The notes: generated by a model from the letters alone, not told the origin. A stretch of DNA of 64,000 nt from Penelope pileata (GCA_013396635.1 WBMW01003119.1:184115-248114), one strand, 5' to 3'. Positions 49,184-63,590 are shown, numbered from the stretch's first letter. Translations and numbers: made by a program.

Positions 49184-52100
49184 TCTGAGCTCCCCCTGCA
49201 GATGCACTCCCAGCTGTGCTGACACTGGAGAAGCTCCTTGTGAAGAACCATCTCCCTGCATTTGTAGCCACAGAGGTAAGACTGCCCTGCAGTCCATGGG
49301 ACAAGTTTAAAATTCATGCTGCCTTCACTTGCAGGGAGCAGGAGCTGCATGGATTGGTGTTTGCCAGGGGAAATGGCAAAGCCCACTTAGGCAGGAGTGG
49401 GCTGAGGAGGTGTCTGGCCCTGGCTGAAATGGCTGGGGATGTCTGCAGGTGAGTGGGGGTGAGAACCTGGGGCATTCATGCACTCGAGGCTGCTCAGAAT
49501 TGCACAGTGGTGCCTTGTAAGTTTGGAAATGCCCTTCTACAGGGCACTGCAGGGACCCTTGCAAGGCCTGTCCAGCCAGCACCCTGCTCTGAGGTGGGTG
49601 GGGTCATGACTGCTTCCATTCCTCTCCTGTTGAGGCACTGAGCATGGCGTGGGCAGGCTGAAGCTGAGCTGTTGGGACCTATAAGGACAATCTGCATGAA
49701 GCACCTGGAAGGTGTAAAGTTCTACATTCGTGGATTTACTAATTAGAAGGTATGAGAAAATTTTTGCTGCTGTCCTTGTCTGTCACCAAAAGCATGTAAT
49801 TTAATGCCTTTCCCTTCTTGGGGTGGTTGCTCTCGGTCTTTTCTTCGCACCTTCTCGCTTATATGTATGAATGCTGCTCCCAACGCAACTTGTGCCTACT
49901 CTATACAACCCCTGATGTCTTGTGATTTCAAAACCGCTTTCTGTCTTGAGCAGAGCACCACCAAAAGCACAACACATCATGGCCACAGGGCAATATTGCC
50001 TGGTGGAGCAGCTTTGAAATAACAAAGTTTCCTTGGTTTCTCACTTTGCTTAACAGCCTCTCTTTCTGACCCATTTGACCCAGGGTTTCCAGGGCTGGCA
50101 AGCTGACTGCTTCCTTCACTTGGTGCCTCTCTCTGCTCTGTGATTTCCGCTTGACCTTTCCAGTTTCTCTTGCTGCTTAGCCGTCAGCCAGCCAAGGGGC
50201 AGGTGCTGAACAGAAACGGGCTGCGGATGCAGGCAGCTCAGCCGGTGTGTACGCATCTCTGCAGCAGTGCAAGGCATGGCGAGAGGATGGACAGCTTGCT
50301 GGTTGAAGGCTGCGGGTCTTGGAGGGCCTGAAGGACTTGCATCAGGGAGCCTGTGCCAGGGAGCATTACTCCATGTGCAGAGATAAAAATCTGCGGATAC
50401 TATCATGCTGAAAGGTATTTGTTTGTGACTTCCCTCCCAGTTGTTACCCAGAGAACTCCTCGGGGCCAGCACGTGATTTTGCAAACATTCAATTCTTTCT
50501 GAAAGTGGCTGCATGCCATATACATCTTGTCTTTTTGATTATGATGCTGGTTTAGACTCTGTATGCCCTTTCATGTCCAGGAGACAGAATGAGTGTAGTT
50601 TTGCTTGGAGACTAATCACTTCTAAATCTGGAGAATAATTCTAGTTAAAAAATGCTTTTAATTTGATTCTTTTTCCTTATTTTTATTCCTTTATTCTTAA
50701 TTATTTTTCTTCCTTGGCTGGCTTAAAGGAGCAGTTATGGAAGCTGAGCCAGTACTTTCCAAGTCTGACTCAATTCACATTCACATACTGGTGTGCCATG
50801 CTACCATCTGACAGCTGCCTGCAGCTCACATCAAAATGAGATGGTGGTTCAAATCCAGTGTTTAATGCTTAAGGGAAACCAAATAAAACTATAAAAACCT
50901 CTAATTCCTCCTGGACGTGGAGACCCCATGGGCACCCTTGTCTGAGTGCCAAGAACAGAGATGGGAGATGCATGGATGATGCTGTAACTGAAAGGTGTCC
51001 TTATCTCTGTAAGTCCACTTCCTTCTCAGGTCAGGATGGGACCCATGCTCCAGGATGCATTTCAGCAGGAACAACTTGACTAGCCAAATGGTAATCTGGA
51101 AACACAATAGGTGCTAGCTGCTTTCTGTTACTTGAGCAGTGTGTACATGCTGGCCTAGTTTTCTTTGAGAAGACTCACAGTTAATGGAGTCTATAATTTC
51201 TGCAAAAATGCATGCAATTCCATTGGTATTATTGAAATTCCTCATGGCTTCCATGTGTAATACACCTCAAGGCTGTTCCTCAAGGAACAAGGAAACAAGG
51301 TTTGTCCCCTTAGACATGCTGACTCCTGTGTTAGCAGGGGCACTGCTGGATGCCATGCTCTTCTATGTGTTGTCTTCAGAGATTGTCTGTGATCAGGCTA
51401 TTGCTAATTCTATGCCTTGATTTAAAGTTACCAAAAAGCTACACAGGCCCTCCAGGAGATAAGAGGATTAGAAAGGAAAGACTTGAATGAGCAATCCAGG
51501 GAAAATAATCAGCAATGACAGACCTTCAGGAAATGGGAACTCCTCTGGGAAAATGCCTTTTCAATCACATACTGTTTTTGCTGCCCACTGATAACCCAAA
51601 GTGAGACACCAGATCAGGCCCATCGGGTGTGCTGAATGGCACAACCTGGCCAATCTAAGGAGCTGCTTTAGCAGGTGTTGTAGCTGGTGTGAGTTAACCT
51701 TTTCATGGCATGGCTAGAGCAAGCAGTTAGAAGCCCATTGCCTGGATGGTCAACTCACTCAGCCAGGCTCAGCCACGGAAAGCACCTTTTCTCAGGCAGA
51801 GATGCAGTTCTGCCTGCTGCGCAAATACCAACCTACTCATTCTTTCTTTGACACATGCAGGTAGTAGAGGATGCCGCCCAGTTTTTAGAGGTGAACAAAC
51901 TCAGTTTGCCACAGTGTTGATCATCTGTGGGTGAAAAAAAAAATAAGCAGAAAAACCAACGCATGTGGTGTTTGCCCATCTCCTCGCTGCTATGTCCTCA
52001 CAAGTTTTATTTAGAGACACACAATTCGCATGCCAGCTGTTCCCTGTGAGTGGTGAGTGGCAAATGCAACTCACCCCAGATAAGCACTCCTGATATTTCC

Positions 52101-53920
52101 TTCTTATGCTGGTTTTGTCCTTGCACAGGAGGATCCAAACATGGCATGCCTCGTGCCTGAGGTACTGGATCTGATGTTAGTGTTGAGAAGGAGAAGCATG
52201 GGCCAAGACAGTGAAGCCAAGGATGCGCCATTTTGATCAACCTACAGTTCTGCTGTGGCATCAGCAGACTCTGATGAAAGGGTAAGGAACACAAAAGGAG
52301 TTGATATTTATACTGCAAGTCCAAACTCTGTGCAGGAAATCCCCCTAGAGGTGGTGGTATTAATTAATAGCACAAGCTGTATGCGATTCTTGCTTGCACC
52401 CCAGGTAGGATGGCCTTCAGAAAGTCTTGCTCATTGCTTGCTCATAGGTCTTCACCGTTCATTTTATGGCCTGTGAGAGCAGGAGCTGATGCTCACAAGC
52501 CTCCAGGAAGCATCACTTCAGTCTCAAGGATAAAGTGGTCACTTGACTGAGGCAGAAGGGAGGTCAAGAAGCTACGTCTCCATATTACAGTAAGAGTAAA
52601 GCACACTGGGTCAGCATCTCAGTCTGTGGTACAGGCTCTGCACTGTGCACAGACAGTGAGAATCAGAGAACCAGCCATGACACTAGAGCAAGAATGCACA
52701 TTTATTTGGCATACATGCTGCATTCGGGGCCCAGAGACAAGTTATTTATTTAATTTTTATTTCCTTTTGTAATCTCTGAAAATAGTCCCCATGGACCTGG
52801 TGGTGCAGTGTCAGCTGTTACAGAATGCTGGGGCAAGAGTTTAATGTGGTCCTGTTAAGGCCAGATGCCCTCTGCTGGACTTGACCAGATTCTTCTGAAA
52901 TGGATTTCAATGTGAAAGTGTGCTAAGACATTGGAAAGCATGGAGGGCATGCCGATTAGATGACTCCTGTGAAGCTAATTCCAGATCTGTCTGAGATTAC
53001 CATCTATAAAATGAGTAAATATTTTCCTCCTTGTCAGCATTGCAGGTTCTTTGATAGTTGAAGAGTGCAGTGGTAGACTCTGTTTCACCTATGATCATAT
53101 GGCTTGCTTCATATGGCTTGCTAATTCATCATCGCCATCACTAAAAGCTGTAATATCACTGTGTGGATTTATAGCCAACCTGAGGGAGACTTTCACTTTC
53201 CAGCATGCAATCCACTGCAAAATAGTAACTCATACTAGACAGGCATTTTTCCTGCATATAACAAAAAAGGTTTAAAGATCCCATATTGGAAGTTGATCAA
53301 AACCCTCTTGAAATGGACAGGACTCTTTCTACTGATGCTAGAGATGTCATTATCCAGGTGGAACTGAAAAAGCTGATCAGCTCACAAAACTCTTTGGCTA
53401 AGTGCTCTTGTTACACAGTCCTACTATGTCTGTGTTCATATCTGTGTTTGGCAAGACTTTGAACCTGGTTGCCTTGGGCACCAGCCTGACCCAGGTGATA
53501 GGATAATACCTCAGAGATGGGTAGTTATTCCGTGTTCAGCTGGTGCTAGTTTTGTTCTTTGAGATGGCTGAGTCCTGGCTCTTCAGGAAAGCCTGTATTT
53601 CTGGGATACGGGTTCATATATGAGCCTGGTCTTGGCTGCTCACTAGAAACTCTGAGGGGATGCAGATGCTGAAGTCTTCTTTGCGCTGGGCCTGTCTGAG
53701 TGCACAGCAGCCAGAGCTGATCTGTATGATGTCTCACGCTATAGCTGGAGAGCAAATTAGGGAGATAAGTTCATTCAGGGTTTCTTGGGGGGCAATCCCT
53801 CTTCTCTCATTTCTTTAATGAGTGCCACGAACATCAGTGCTTTGCCTGAGCATACATGATGCAAAACAATCTCCTGTGCTTCAAGTCCCCAAATGATTTC
53901 TTGTAAGCCATGCCCTGTTT

Positions 53921-54027
53921 AGAATTATAGAATCATTAAGGTTGGAAAAGATCATCTTGTTCAACTGTCCACCTACCACCAACACTGCCCACTATACCAA
54001 TGAACCATGTCCCTTAGTACCACATGG
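53921..54027 (-). repeat. CR1 LINE 3' end, antisense
   Basis: AGAATTATAGAATCATTAAGGTTGGAAAAGATCATCTTG, then CAACTGTCCACCTACCACCA and CCATGTCCCTTAGTACCACAT. Same subfamily look as the copy at 61163. Confidence 0.88.
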
Positions 54028-57000
54028 GCAGTTGCAGAAAGAAAAAGTAGAGATGATCTCCCAAACTCAGACAGCGGTTAAAACATCCTACCCCCCATCC
54101 TACCCTCTACTGCTAAACTGAAATACTGATAGATTTTGGAGTTAGCAGTGTACTAGCATAGCAGAATCCCTTTATAGCTCCTGTCCTTGGACGTCTATAC
54201 TCTCATGCAGGCACCACTGCGATTATGATTCATGCCCAATGCACATTTGAAGGCACTCCTGAGAATTTAAGAGAAAAAAGCAGTAATACATTGATCTTCC
54301 TTCCACAAACCATCTGAGGCTGACATTTGGGTGAAAACCAAGACACCTGATCTTCTGGTAAAAATGAGATGGCCCAGGGTGAGGTGAGGAACCTAAGTGA
54401 TTTAGGCTAGATAGCTAAATCTTGAGTGGATTATATTCAGAGGCACAAATGCTGTCTTTGTTTTCCTATGTTGACCAAATCAGTTTAATGACACCGTAAT
54501 TAAACTTATCCATGCATGTATGCAAGGAGAATGAGATCTTTAAATAGTTAAAGGTTTGTAAAGATGGAGTATAAAACAGCTGCTATCTCAGTGACTTTTA
54601 ACTGTTGTCTTAAGTTTTACATACCTCGAATGCTTCTTTCAAGACTTGCCTGCCGACTTACACTTCAAAACTTTGACTTTACTGGAGTGTAAAGGAACAT
54701 TGTGTGAACCAACCAAAAACCCAGCTTCAACTTGAGTTTTTAATTTAAATTTGTGGCAACATGTGCTTAAACTTACAAATGCAGTAAAGTAAGGAATATT
54801 TTTATTATTTTAGTTCTTTTCAAAAGGGAAAGTTTTTGTGTGCTGACCTCTTCGTGTCAGCAAATGGAGCCAAACTTCAGCTGCTGGAGGTGGCCCCATT
54901 TTCTGGGGTGCAGGTGGCTCCAGGAGCCACTGCTGAGGCACTTTGTCCCCTGGCAGAGTCATGGAGACATGCCTGATTTAATGCTGGCAGCTCTCTACAT
55001 TCAAATGCATATCATCAGTTTTATTGTTTCTTTATTTTGGCCTTTCACACACCACCAGTAGCGAAAGAAGCATTTGTTTCAGTGAAAAATGTGATTGTGG
55101 AAATGTAAATTATCAGTAGGCTGCAGGCATGGCTTGCTCTTCCCTAAAATTAATTGTAGCTCACTTTTATTTAGCACTTGGCGTTGTCCATTTAATTTAG
55201 CACTGAAGTTTTAGAAAGATTTCTGAAGCATCATACAGTTTCATTATCTACCTTAACCAGCAAAAACCAGCAGAGGTGAGCTAACATTTAACTCAAAAGC
55301 AACAATCAGAGAACGTACGCCTATTGAGCAATGGCAGAGGAATCCTACCAAGCTATTTCAAAAATTGCTTCTCAAACTAGGGAAGTTTGCATTCTTCAAA
55401 TAAGCATCGGGAACTCGTTTCCCAGAAAGAACCATTTAGTATTTATCATCAACATTAATGGGCCTTTGAGAGTTATGTTGGCCAATGACAAGATTGCACT
55501 ATGATTGAAGTAGTTTTGAGATGTGGCTATGTATCTTTCTTCCTGTTCGATAAAGACATCCTAATTTCAATTTATCTAAAGAAAAAGTGACAGAACATTC
55601 AACTCACTCATTCATAGATTAACTGTGGGTGGATCTTGTGCAGACAACACAATCAGGAGTCTTTACCCAAGTCTGTTGAGATCCCTGCTACGAAATTGCA
55701 GTTTTCTAATTTTTAACTATTTTAAGAAAATTGAAAATAACATTTATAATCCATTCAGAAGAAGACTTAGTGATCAAAGATACAACTGCTTTATGAAGCA
55801 TATGAAGTTACATATTTCTACCTATACTTTGTGCTAATACACATTAACATGCTCTACTATATCTGGAAAAGTAACAAAACACTTTTTTTTCTGAATTCTT
55901 GACAATGTGCTAGCATTTATTGTGAAACTTCTTTTATTAAAACCAAAATTTCCTGTGCAGTTGTCTTTTCATTTTTTCTCCCACAGGAAGGAAGAATTAA
56001 TGGACCATTCACGAAGAAAGAAATTCTGTGAGGAAGGAGGCAGACCCACCACTGTGAGTGGCGCAGACTCTCGTGCTGAGGAGTGGAAGAGGACTCCTCT
56101 CCAGTTTGGCTCAGGCAGAGCTACTTCATGGCCCAAACTGTGCTGGCAGAGCTTAAAAGAGAGCTTTAGGAAAACAAAAGTGCATACTAGCTGTTTTTCT
56201 AATGGCTCTTTAAAGCCCTGTGTGTGCTCAGGGCCTCAGGGAAGAGCCAGGCTGACCTGTGGGTTGCTGGCTCTATGTGCCCAGCAGCTCTCTGATCTGC
56301 TCCTCTCCTCTCAGCCCCCAGCCAGGGAAGCGTGCTTGCACAAAAACATGGTTTGTCACAGTGTTATGACTACGTACGTCCCCAGTACATGCATGCTGAC
56401 AGACATCCTCCACAGCACTTTGGATGAAGGTCCAATTAACTGCGATTGTTTGAGGATTGTTTCATTTCAGAGCTGACACCTTCATCACTGGACCGCATCC
56501 CTTGGTCGAGGCAGAATCTTGCTGGCCACAGTGAATCAAGTCTGCAGGCTGCTTCTACACGTGGCCTGGTTGAAGCAAGGCATAGGAGCTTAATAGACTA
56601 CTTTTTGAGCTGGCATGTAACTCCTCAGGTATGCCACCAATAGAGTAAAAATGGAAACAATGAGTGAAATATTCATGTTTCTCAGTGTATTTCTGTCCAG
56701 GTGAAATACCCAAGCAGCTCCTCTACCCAGAAAAGAGCTCAGCATTTGCCAAGGTGGGGCTTCTTGTTCTGACCTCATGGACTGTCTTCTTATAATCAGA
56801 GGTGAGATGATAACAGAAAAATGCAAATGCTTGCAAAGTTCACATAAGTCTGCTAACACAAGCCTGTGGAACACACATCTTGTATAAATCCCATCAGAAG
56901 CAGGCTTGCTGGAAGCAGGGAACCAGTGGAACCCTGTGTCCATCAGGACTTGCCTGCAGACATACGCGGTAGCATGCAGCCTCTCCCTTGAAAGACAGGC

Positions 57001-57258
57001 ACAGCTTTTGGGTGCACTTAGCCTGGTGTCTGATCCTGCAAACAAGCACAGCATGTTAACTTGCAGTGCCTTGTATTTGGGCACTTTATATATAAAGTGA
57101 AATACAAGTGGTTAATAAATAGCAGCCCCACAAGGATTGCTTGCTTCTAGAGAAACGGAATTAATGGGCTTTTAGTCCTAATGCTGGAAGGTCATGAAAT
57201 CACATGAAACATGAAAACACTGGGAACAACTGTCAAGGTCAAAGCAAGCTTCCCATCT

Positions 57259-57294
57259 GCCACTAATTTGAAGGCTGCCACTAATTTGAAGGCT
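57259..57294. repeat. 18-bp perfect tandem duplication
   Basis: GCCACTAATTTGAAGGCT occurs twice back to back. Intergenic. Confidence 0.95.
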
Positions 57295-60200
57295 ACTGCA
57301 GATGTTTGTACAGAGCTTGTCATTCCAAATAGCACGCTTTTATTGACTCTGATAAGGTTATTTGTCCCAAGTAAGTGCATGTGGGCCATCTGAATGTCTG
57401 GGCTTTAATCTGCTAGGGAAAGTCTCTGTTACCATTCTTTCCCCTTTTCCTGCACCACAGATTTCACCTTCTAGCATTAGGCACTACCTGCTGCAAAATG
57501 TATTGTCCACTCAGTTACTGCTGAAAAATGACAGTACAGAAGACTGTGTGTTATCCTGTGAGTAAGAGCCTCTGTAGAAACGTGGGGGTACAGCAGGACA
57601 ACTGCAACTGCTGAAAAAAAGATAAGTACGGTTATCAAACTGCCTAGCTAGCCAGCTATTTAAATAGTATGGCCTTTTTTTTTTTCCCGCATTTGGGTTA
57701 AACTGCTGGCATTCAGCTTATGCTTAATGATGAAAGCCAGTATATATTCAGTCTTAACTGCAGTTCAACACTTCTTAAATATTAGCTATTTTTGGTTACT
57801 TTGCTACTTGAATCAGTGTAAGTATGAAGTCAAAATATCATTTGGAAAAGAGGACTAGGAAAAAACTATAAAAAAATAAGTAATGTTGTGTAAAAAATGT
57901 ATTGTCATATTGACTGTAATTAGTAACAGCCAAAGATTTTAAGACTGAAGTCACACCAAAGGCTGAAGTAAACGCTGTCCCTGTCTGCTGGCAATATTCT
58001 GCTCTCAGCTGCTGTTGTCATTTCAAAACAATCCTCATCTGAGTGGAAGAGAAGCGTGGATGCTGTCCTCTTGTTTTTCCATGTGATGCATGTCACAGTG
58101 GAGGAAGCTCAAGGAACCCACTGCATGTGTTCTCCCATCTCAGCAAGTCCAGAAACTGCCTTTAGAGCAATCCCGTATGGTCACAAAACTGTACTTGGTT
58201 AAAAGATTATTGTGACATTATTATTAGAAATCGCTGCAGCAACAACTTACCAAATGAACCGTTAAAAGCCAACCAGATTCACTGAACCACAATAAAATTC
58301 ATTAAAGCTTGCTTTGGGCAACATATGGTCTTTGATGGTCTTCATCTTTTTAACCATTCATCTCTTCCTGTGTCTGTGGCAAAGTCCCCCACCTCATTTT
58401 TTATCTAATCTAATTTGAATGTAAATATTCGTTTCCAATAATGCACATTCCTTTTAATGACCAGATCATTTGATGGTGTGTCACTGTTAAATCAGATAGT
58501 GCACTGACATATAGAAATGTGAATTAGGTGGTGGGAAGGGGGGGGAAGACAGTAAAGTAAATGATACATTATTTCTGCTTGGGGAAATCTGCTTAAGACT
58601 TTTTGGTTGCTGGTCTTCGGGCTGAAGTTTCACGGATGCTAAGCCATTTTTACTTCAGGTGACAAAAGAAGAGGTCCAAACCTGATTCTTGTAAGTAGAG
58701 GACTCGCAATTTTCAGCCCACTGTGCAAAATACAAGCAGTACATTGCCTGTGCTTTGGAGTATGTGCCAACACTGCCGTCTAGCCTTTGCAGAAGGCATT
58801 GCATGCTTTTGCTTCATTTTAGCTGATCACATTCACATGCTATGCAGCTTTGTCAAGCAACTGGCAGGGGCCAGGGCACCGTAACATTGTTTTCTGTTCA
58901 GATCTGTGTGTTCCTTTCCACCAAGATGTATGAAACGGTCACAGCATGGGATGAACGATGGCAGATGACTGCAGTGAACAGTGGAGGAGAACTGAAGTAG
59001 CAATGTAGTAAGAAACCCCCCTGCTTGCATTTGAAATAAGGAATTGAAACTTGTCCATCCAAATTTGTATGTGACTTTTGGCAACATCGCCACTCGGACA
59101 AGCCACTCCTATGTCTGTTGAGTTTTTAATCAGGAAGCACTGATAATGTCCCCTGACATGCCACCCTCTCTTGGTCTCTGTTGTCTTCCACTGTGCTGTG
59201 CCACTCTCTTACCCTCATTTTTTCTCTGCCTATACCATGCATACATCTTTTTTTCTCTTTCACCATGAAATCTGTAGTACTGTTTTTAGGACTATATGCA
59301 TTTTAGGTGTAGTCACCACTGGGATTTTAAAAGATTGTTCAGCTCGTTTTACCAAGCTGTAAGCTTGTGCATATTCACCAAATGCTGTATTTATTCTGCT
59401 TTTAGGATTCAGGTAATATTGCATAAAAAATTGACAGCACAATAAAAGCATATAATTATTAAGCAGGCAAAGGGCTCTGTAACTTGCATAATTCCTCCGT
59501 TTTCAAACACCCTGTAATGCAGGAATTAAGCAATTATGTTCCAGCTTCCTTGCTGTTATAATTTGAGAGAAATTGTTTATCACTGGCAGATTAAGGTGGT
59601 TTAAAGCAGAACTCAGCCCACCATTTCCTGCTTGACTGATGATTTTATTCCGATTTTTTGACTTTTTTACAATAGTCTTCATTAAATAGAACAGCTACAA
59701 CATTAGCTATCCTTACATATTCTTGTCAACCATATAATTAACATGTATCCATGGGTACTAACACGAGGCAAGACTGTATTTGAAGGGAAATCTTTTGTAT
59801 CTGTAGAAGCAGCTGTTAGTGTGGCTGCATACCTGGATGAATCAATTAATCATTTCATTAACCTGAAGTGCCTCTTAGCGATGCTAATCAAAAGCATCAA
59901 AATCACAATTTTCCCAAACAACCTGAAAGCTAAGCAAACAAACAAAACACTTCATGGCTAACAAACAAGCTTTGCTGTCATAAATAAGCCCTGTTTTATT
60001 TAAAATATAAAATAAATAAATAAAAAGATCTGAAGGGGATTTCATCAGCATTCTATGTTCCTTTAGGGATGATGGGTGTAAGAACAGCCACCTCAGGCAA
60101 TTACAGCTGAACAGTTAACACTGCTTAAACATAGTTTTTGTTCGCTTTGGACAGGAAATATTTTCTGCTTTTCACTGCATTTTCGTGGGTGAGGAGACCT

Positions 60201-61162
60201 GACTGCTCCCAACTGGATGCTGAGCACAGGTCTGGGCCCTTCCTCCAAGACCCAGAATGCAAGCTTGAGGGGTTTGCATGTGCTTTTTGACTTCCACGGG
60301 CAAGCCCCTGACAGTGAACCAAGCAGAGTTAGAACGGGCATGAGAGGTAACACGTGAAGCATAGGTGGCAGCACTGAAAGTGGGCTGCTTCTCAAGGAGC
60401 TTCTTTAGAGAGAGGAGCTTAGCTTACAAAGAAATGAGACAACTGGCATCAAAATTGCATAGGAACTGAATTTTTAACCCTGCAACTGATGATACACTGA
60501 GATTATACTCTCTTATCTCTAGAGACTAGGTATCTACTAAAGGTCTTCTTAAATCACTTTTAATCCATATATCAGGAGCTTAATCTTGGACAATGACTTA
60601 CGGTCTTGGCCTCATGACAACGCTTAACTTCTGGGAAGAAGATTCACAGTGAAGATTTTCTCTGTTGTGGCAAACTGCTGAATCTAAACTCCAGGTTTCT
60701 GGGGTTTCTTTCTTTGCCTGGAGCTCCATGGTGTGTTTTATGATGACCTGAATGGCAAAACAGAGAGATTTGTCCTGCTGAGGGCGTGGTTTCAAGCCCT
60801 TGGGGAGCGCCTGATTTTAATCTTGCTTTTCTGAAAAAGCTGCTGTTATTCGGCAAGCAGCAGAGGCCAGCAGAAGATCAAGTGATGGAAGCTGCAAGCT
60901 GTGCCCTTACCACTACTCTTGAAAGAGGCATTTCCCCACCTCTGCGGGGACTTTCATCCCACTCCCTTGCTACCCAGGAGAACTGCTTTGCACTGCTGTC
61001 ATTTCCTTGGCATGGCTTCACATCATGTGTGGATGGGGCAATGAGGGTTTTTTCAGAGCCTGAATACTGACCCAAGTGAGCTGCTGCTGCTCCACAGCAT
61101 AGAGAGAAGACAGGGCAAGGCAGAGAAGCTTGAGATTCTCGTTTCTGCACCTGCAGAAAGAC

Positions 61163-61706
61163 AGAATCATAGAATCATCAAGGTTGGAAAAGACCTCCAA
61201 GATCATCTAGTCCAACCACCCACCTACCACCAAGATTATCCACTAAACTATGTCCCTCAGTTCCACATCCAGATGTACCTTGAAAACTTCCAGGGACTGT
61301 GACCCCACTACCTCCCAGGGAAGCCTGTTCCAGTATCTGACCACTCTCTTGGAAAAGTTTCTACTAGTATCTAATCTGAACCTCCCCTGGCACAACTTGA
61401 GGCCATTCCCTCTTGTCCTGTTGCTAGCTACCCGGAAGAAGAGGCCAACCCCCACCTCACCACAACCTCCTTCAGGGGCATTGTATAGAGCGATAAGGTC
61501 TCCCCTGAGACTCCTCTTCTCCAGACTGAACAATCCCAGTTCCCTCAGTCACTCCCCTTAAGATTTGTGCTCCAGACCCCTCACCAGCTTCATTGCCCTT
61601 CTCTGGACACGCTCCAGGGCCTCGATGTCTTTCTTGTAGTGAGGGGCCCAAAACTGAACACAGTACTCAAGACGCATCCTCACCAGAGCTGAGATCACAC
61701 TGCTTT
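61163..61706 (-). repeat. CR1 LINE 3' part, antisense, longest copy in the window
   Basis: Starts AGAATCATAGAATCATCAAGGTTGGAAAAGACC and continues about 540 bases through CCTGTTCCAGTATCTGACC and CTTCTCTGGACACGCTCCAGGGCCTCGATGTC. On the - strand it keeps a 96-codon open frame that is the tail of CR1 ORF2 (RFRLDTSRNFSKRVVRYWNR, then LPWEVVGSQSLEVF). It is a 5'-truncated dead copy, not a host gene. Confidence 0.93.
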
Positions 61707-62375
61707 TTTAATTAGCACAGCACAATAATAATTGTGGGTAATCTTTCTCCCTCCTTGCTGTCATAGGGCAAACACTCACTCAGCTGCAGGGACATCTTGT
61801 ATCCCTGACGTGAGCAGCTGTGGGCTTGCACTTCCAGGGAGTAGGGACAGGGAGCAGCTCCAGCTCCAGGGCTGCTGGAGAAGCTCCCCTAAGCACAGGG
61901 TTGCTGCTCACTGCGGGCAGGGAAGCTGCCTGGACTTGGCAGTGATGCTGTGGAGTGCTTCTCCATCTGGTGGCTGCTTACCTGCAAAACAGCTCTGGGT
62001 GGTGGATGCTCAGCTACCCAGGGGGAATAAGGCTCCCTGGAGAGGCAGAGCGCCTCTCTGTCTGCACAGAAACCTTTGCTGTGGCACTGTTGGAACCTGT
62101 GACAATTTTCATGCATTTATGGGGATCTGTTACAAATAGCCACCACAAATCGAGTGGCCTGAGCCTCTGGCTGATCTCCCAGTCACTGCGGTGCCTGACA
62201 GGGAGCCTGCCCCAGCCTCCATCTCCCAGCTGGCTGCCATGCTGCAGGAGCATTACCCAACTCTCCACAGGGACTGAAGCCCAGATGTGGTGTTACACCC
62301 AATGCTCTGCTGCTGACAGAGATGCCAAAGGGCCCAGTGGCTTGAGAAGCAAAGCCTGATGAGGTCTGTGGGTCA

Positions 62376-62399
62376 GGTGAGGTGAGGTGAGGTGAGGTA
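62376..62399. repeat. (GGTGA)n pentanucleotide repeat
   Basis: Four perfect GGTGA units followed by a partial one. Intergenic, near the SMIM27-like gene. Confidence 0.9.
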
Positions 62400-63488
62400 G
62401 CAAGTTGGTGTGGGGTCTGGGAGAGGAGTCACCAGGCTTCTCCTCTTCCCAGCTGTTCAGCTCATAAACAACCCCTCCCCATGAAGGAGACCTGCATCCT
62501 CTTCTGCCTGAGCCAGGTTGCTTCATGAGCATGATGCAGCCAGCAGAAGTAGGCAGCCAGGCACCCTGCACGGTGGGTATCAGGGTGAGGGACAGACAGA
62601 AGAGCCCACAGCACCTTCCAGCCGCCCATTTTGGTCACTCTGGAGCTGCAGACAGACTCCAGATGTCTCCCAGATGGCTAAGAGATGACATGCACACAGC
62701 ATTTAGGAAGTGGACCCAAGATGAGTATTCTGGACAGGGGGCCCTCCAGTTGCCCTAGAGATAGGAGCAGGTAAGTGTCATGATGGCAGTAATGGATGTG
62801 GGCAATGGCCTCAGCCCCAGCTCCTAGGACAGGACTGCTGCGTGTGTCCCAAGTGCTGCGACTGGGATAACCAGGATGAGTGAAGCGAGCATCAGCACCA
62901 GGACTGCTGGTCACAGCATATGTCTGGTATCGGCAAGCCAAAGTGTCTGCACACCACCAAACCCCATGGAGAAGTGTGTGCATGCGCAGGGGGATGTAGT
63001 TTGACAGAAAACTTGTAATTTGGTAGCAGCTCAGCTGTCCTGTGATGCCCCTACACCGGGAATGAGCAGGGCTATCAGGTGGCCAGAAAGACCTGTGTGG
63101 GCGCGTGGGGAGGTGCACAGTGCCTGCAGGGTGACAGCACAAGCAAGCACCAAGCTGGCGAGTATGACCCACAAAGCAGGAACGCCAGCCTATGGGCAGG
63201 GCCACCAGATGAACAGGGTGGCTGTGTTGTACCTGGGGGTCTGTGGACCTGTGTGTGCTCCCAGTACTAAACTTCACGCCCCTGTCTGAACAAGGTGAAA
63301 GGAACCTGGCTGACGGCACCACTGCTTACCTGACCCTAGCAGGGCTGCACAAAGCTGTTGCGGAGGTCAGTCCCTTGCCTGCAGCCTGTTCATCTCTCTG
63401 CCTGCCCCTCTCCCACATCTGCGCTATAACAAATCAGCACAGAGCAGCCTTTTTCCACTTGTTGCTTTTTCTTGAGAGCAGCACAACC

Positions 63489-63494
63489 TTTATT
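63489..63494 (-). terminator. SMIM27: Polyadenylation signal of the SMIM27-like gene
   Basis: TTTATT on the + strand reads as AATAAA on the - strand, 97 bases beyond the TAG stop, with a cleavage site expected near 63470. Confidence 0.6.
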
Positions 63495-63590
63495 GGCCCA
63501 GCTGGCCTCGCAGCTCCTCCGGCCTTCCTTCGGCTCCCTCGCAGATCGCTCCACGCTCCCGTCGCCGTCCTTCGGCCCCTCTGCCTCGGC

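Larger units (their letters stand above)
36061..63470. other. 27-kb region without convincing protein-coding exons
   Basis: It holds CR1 copies at 39630, 41080, 53921 and 61163, small tandem repeats and moderately GC-rich patches (42-48 kb and 61.7-63.3 kb). ORFs up to 189 codons occur but look random. A non-coding transcript or distant enhancer cannot be excluded from sequence alone. Confidence 0.55.

Noticed and set aside
55907..56476. + strand ORF of 189 codons beginning MLAFIVKLLLL
   Set aside because: It has a splice-acceptor-like tctcccacag inside and might be part of a non-coding transcript, but its composition is random and I recognise no family.
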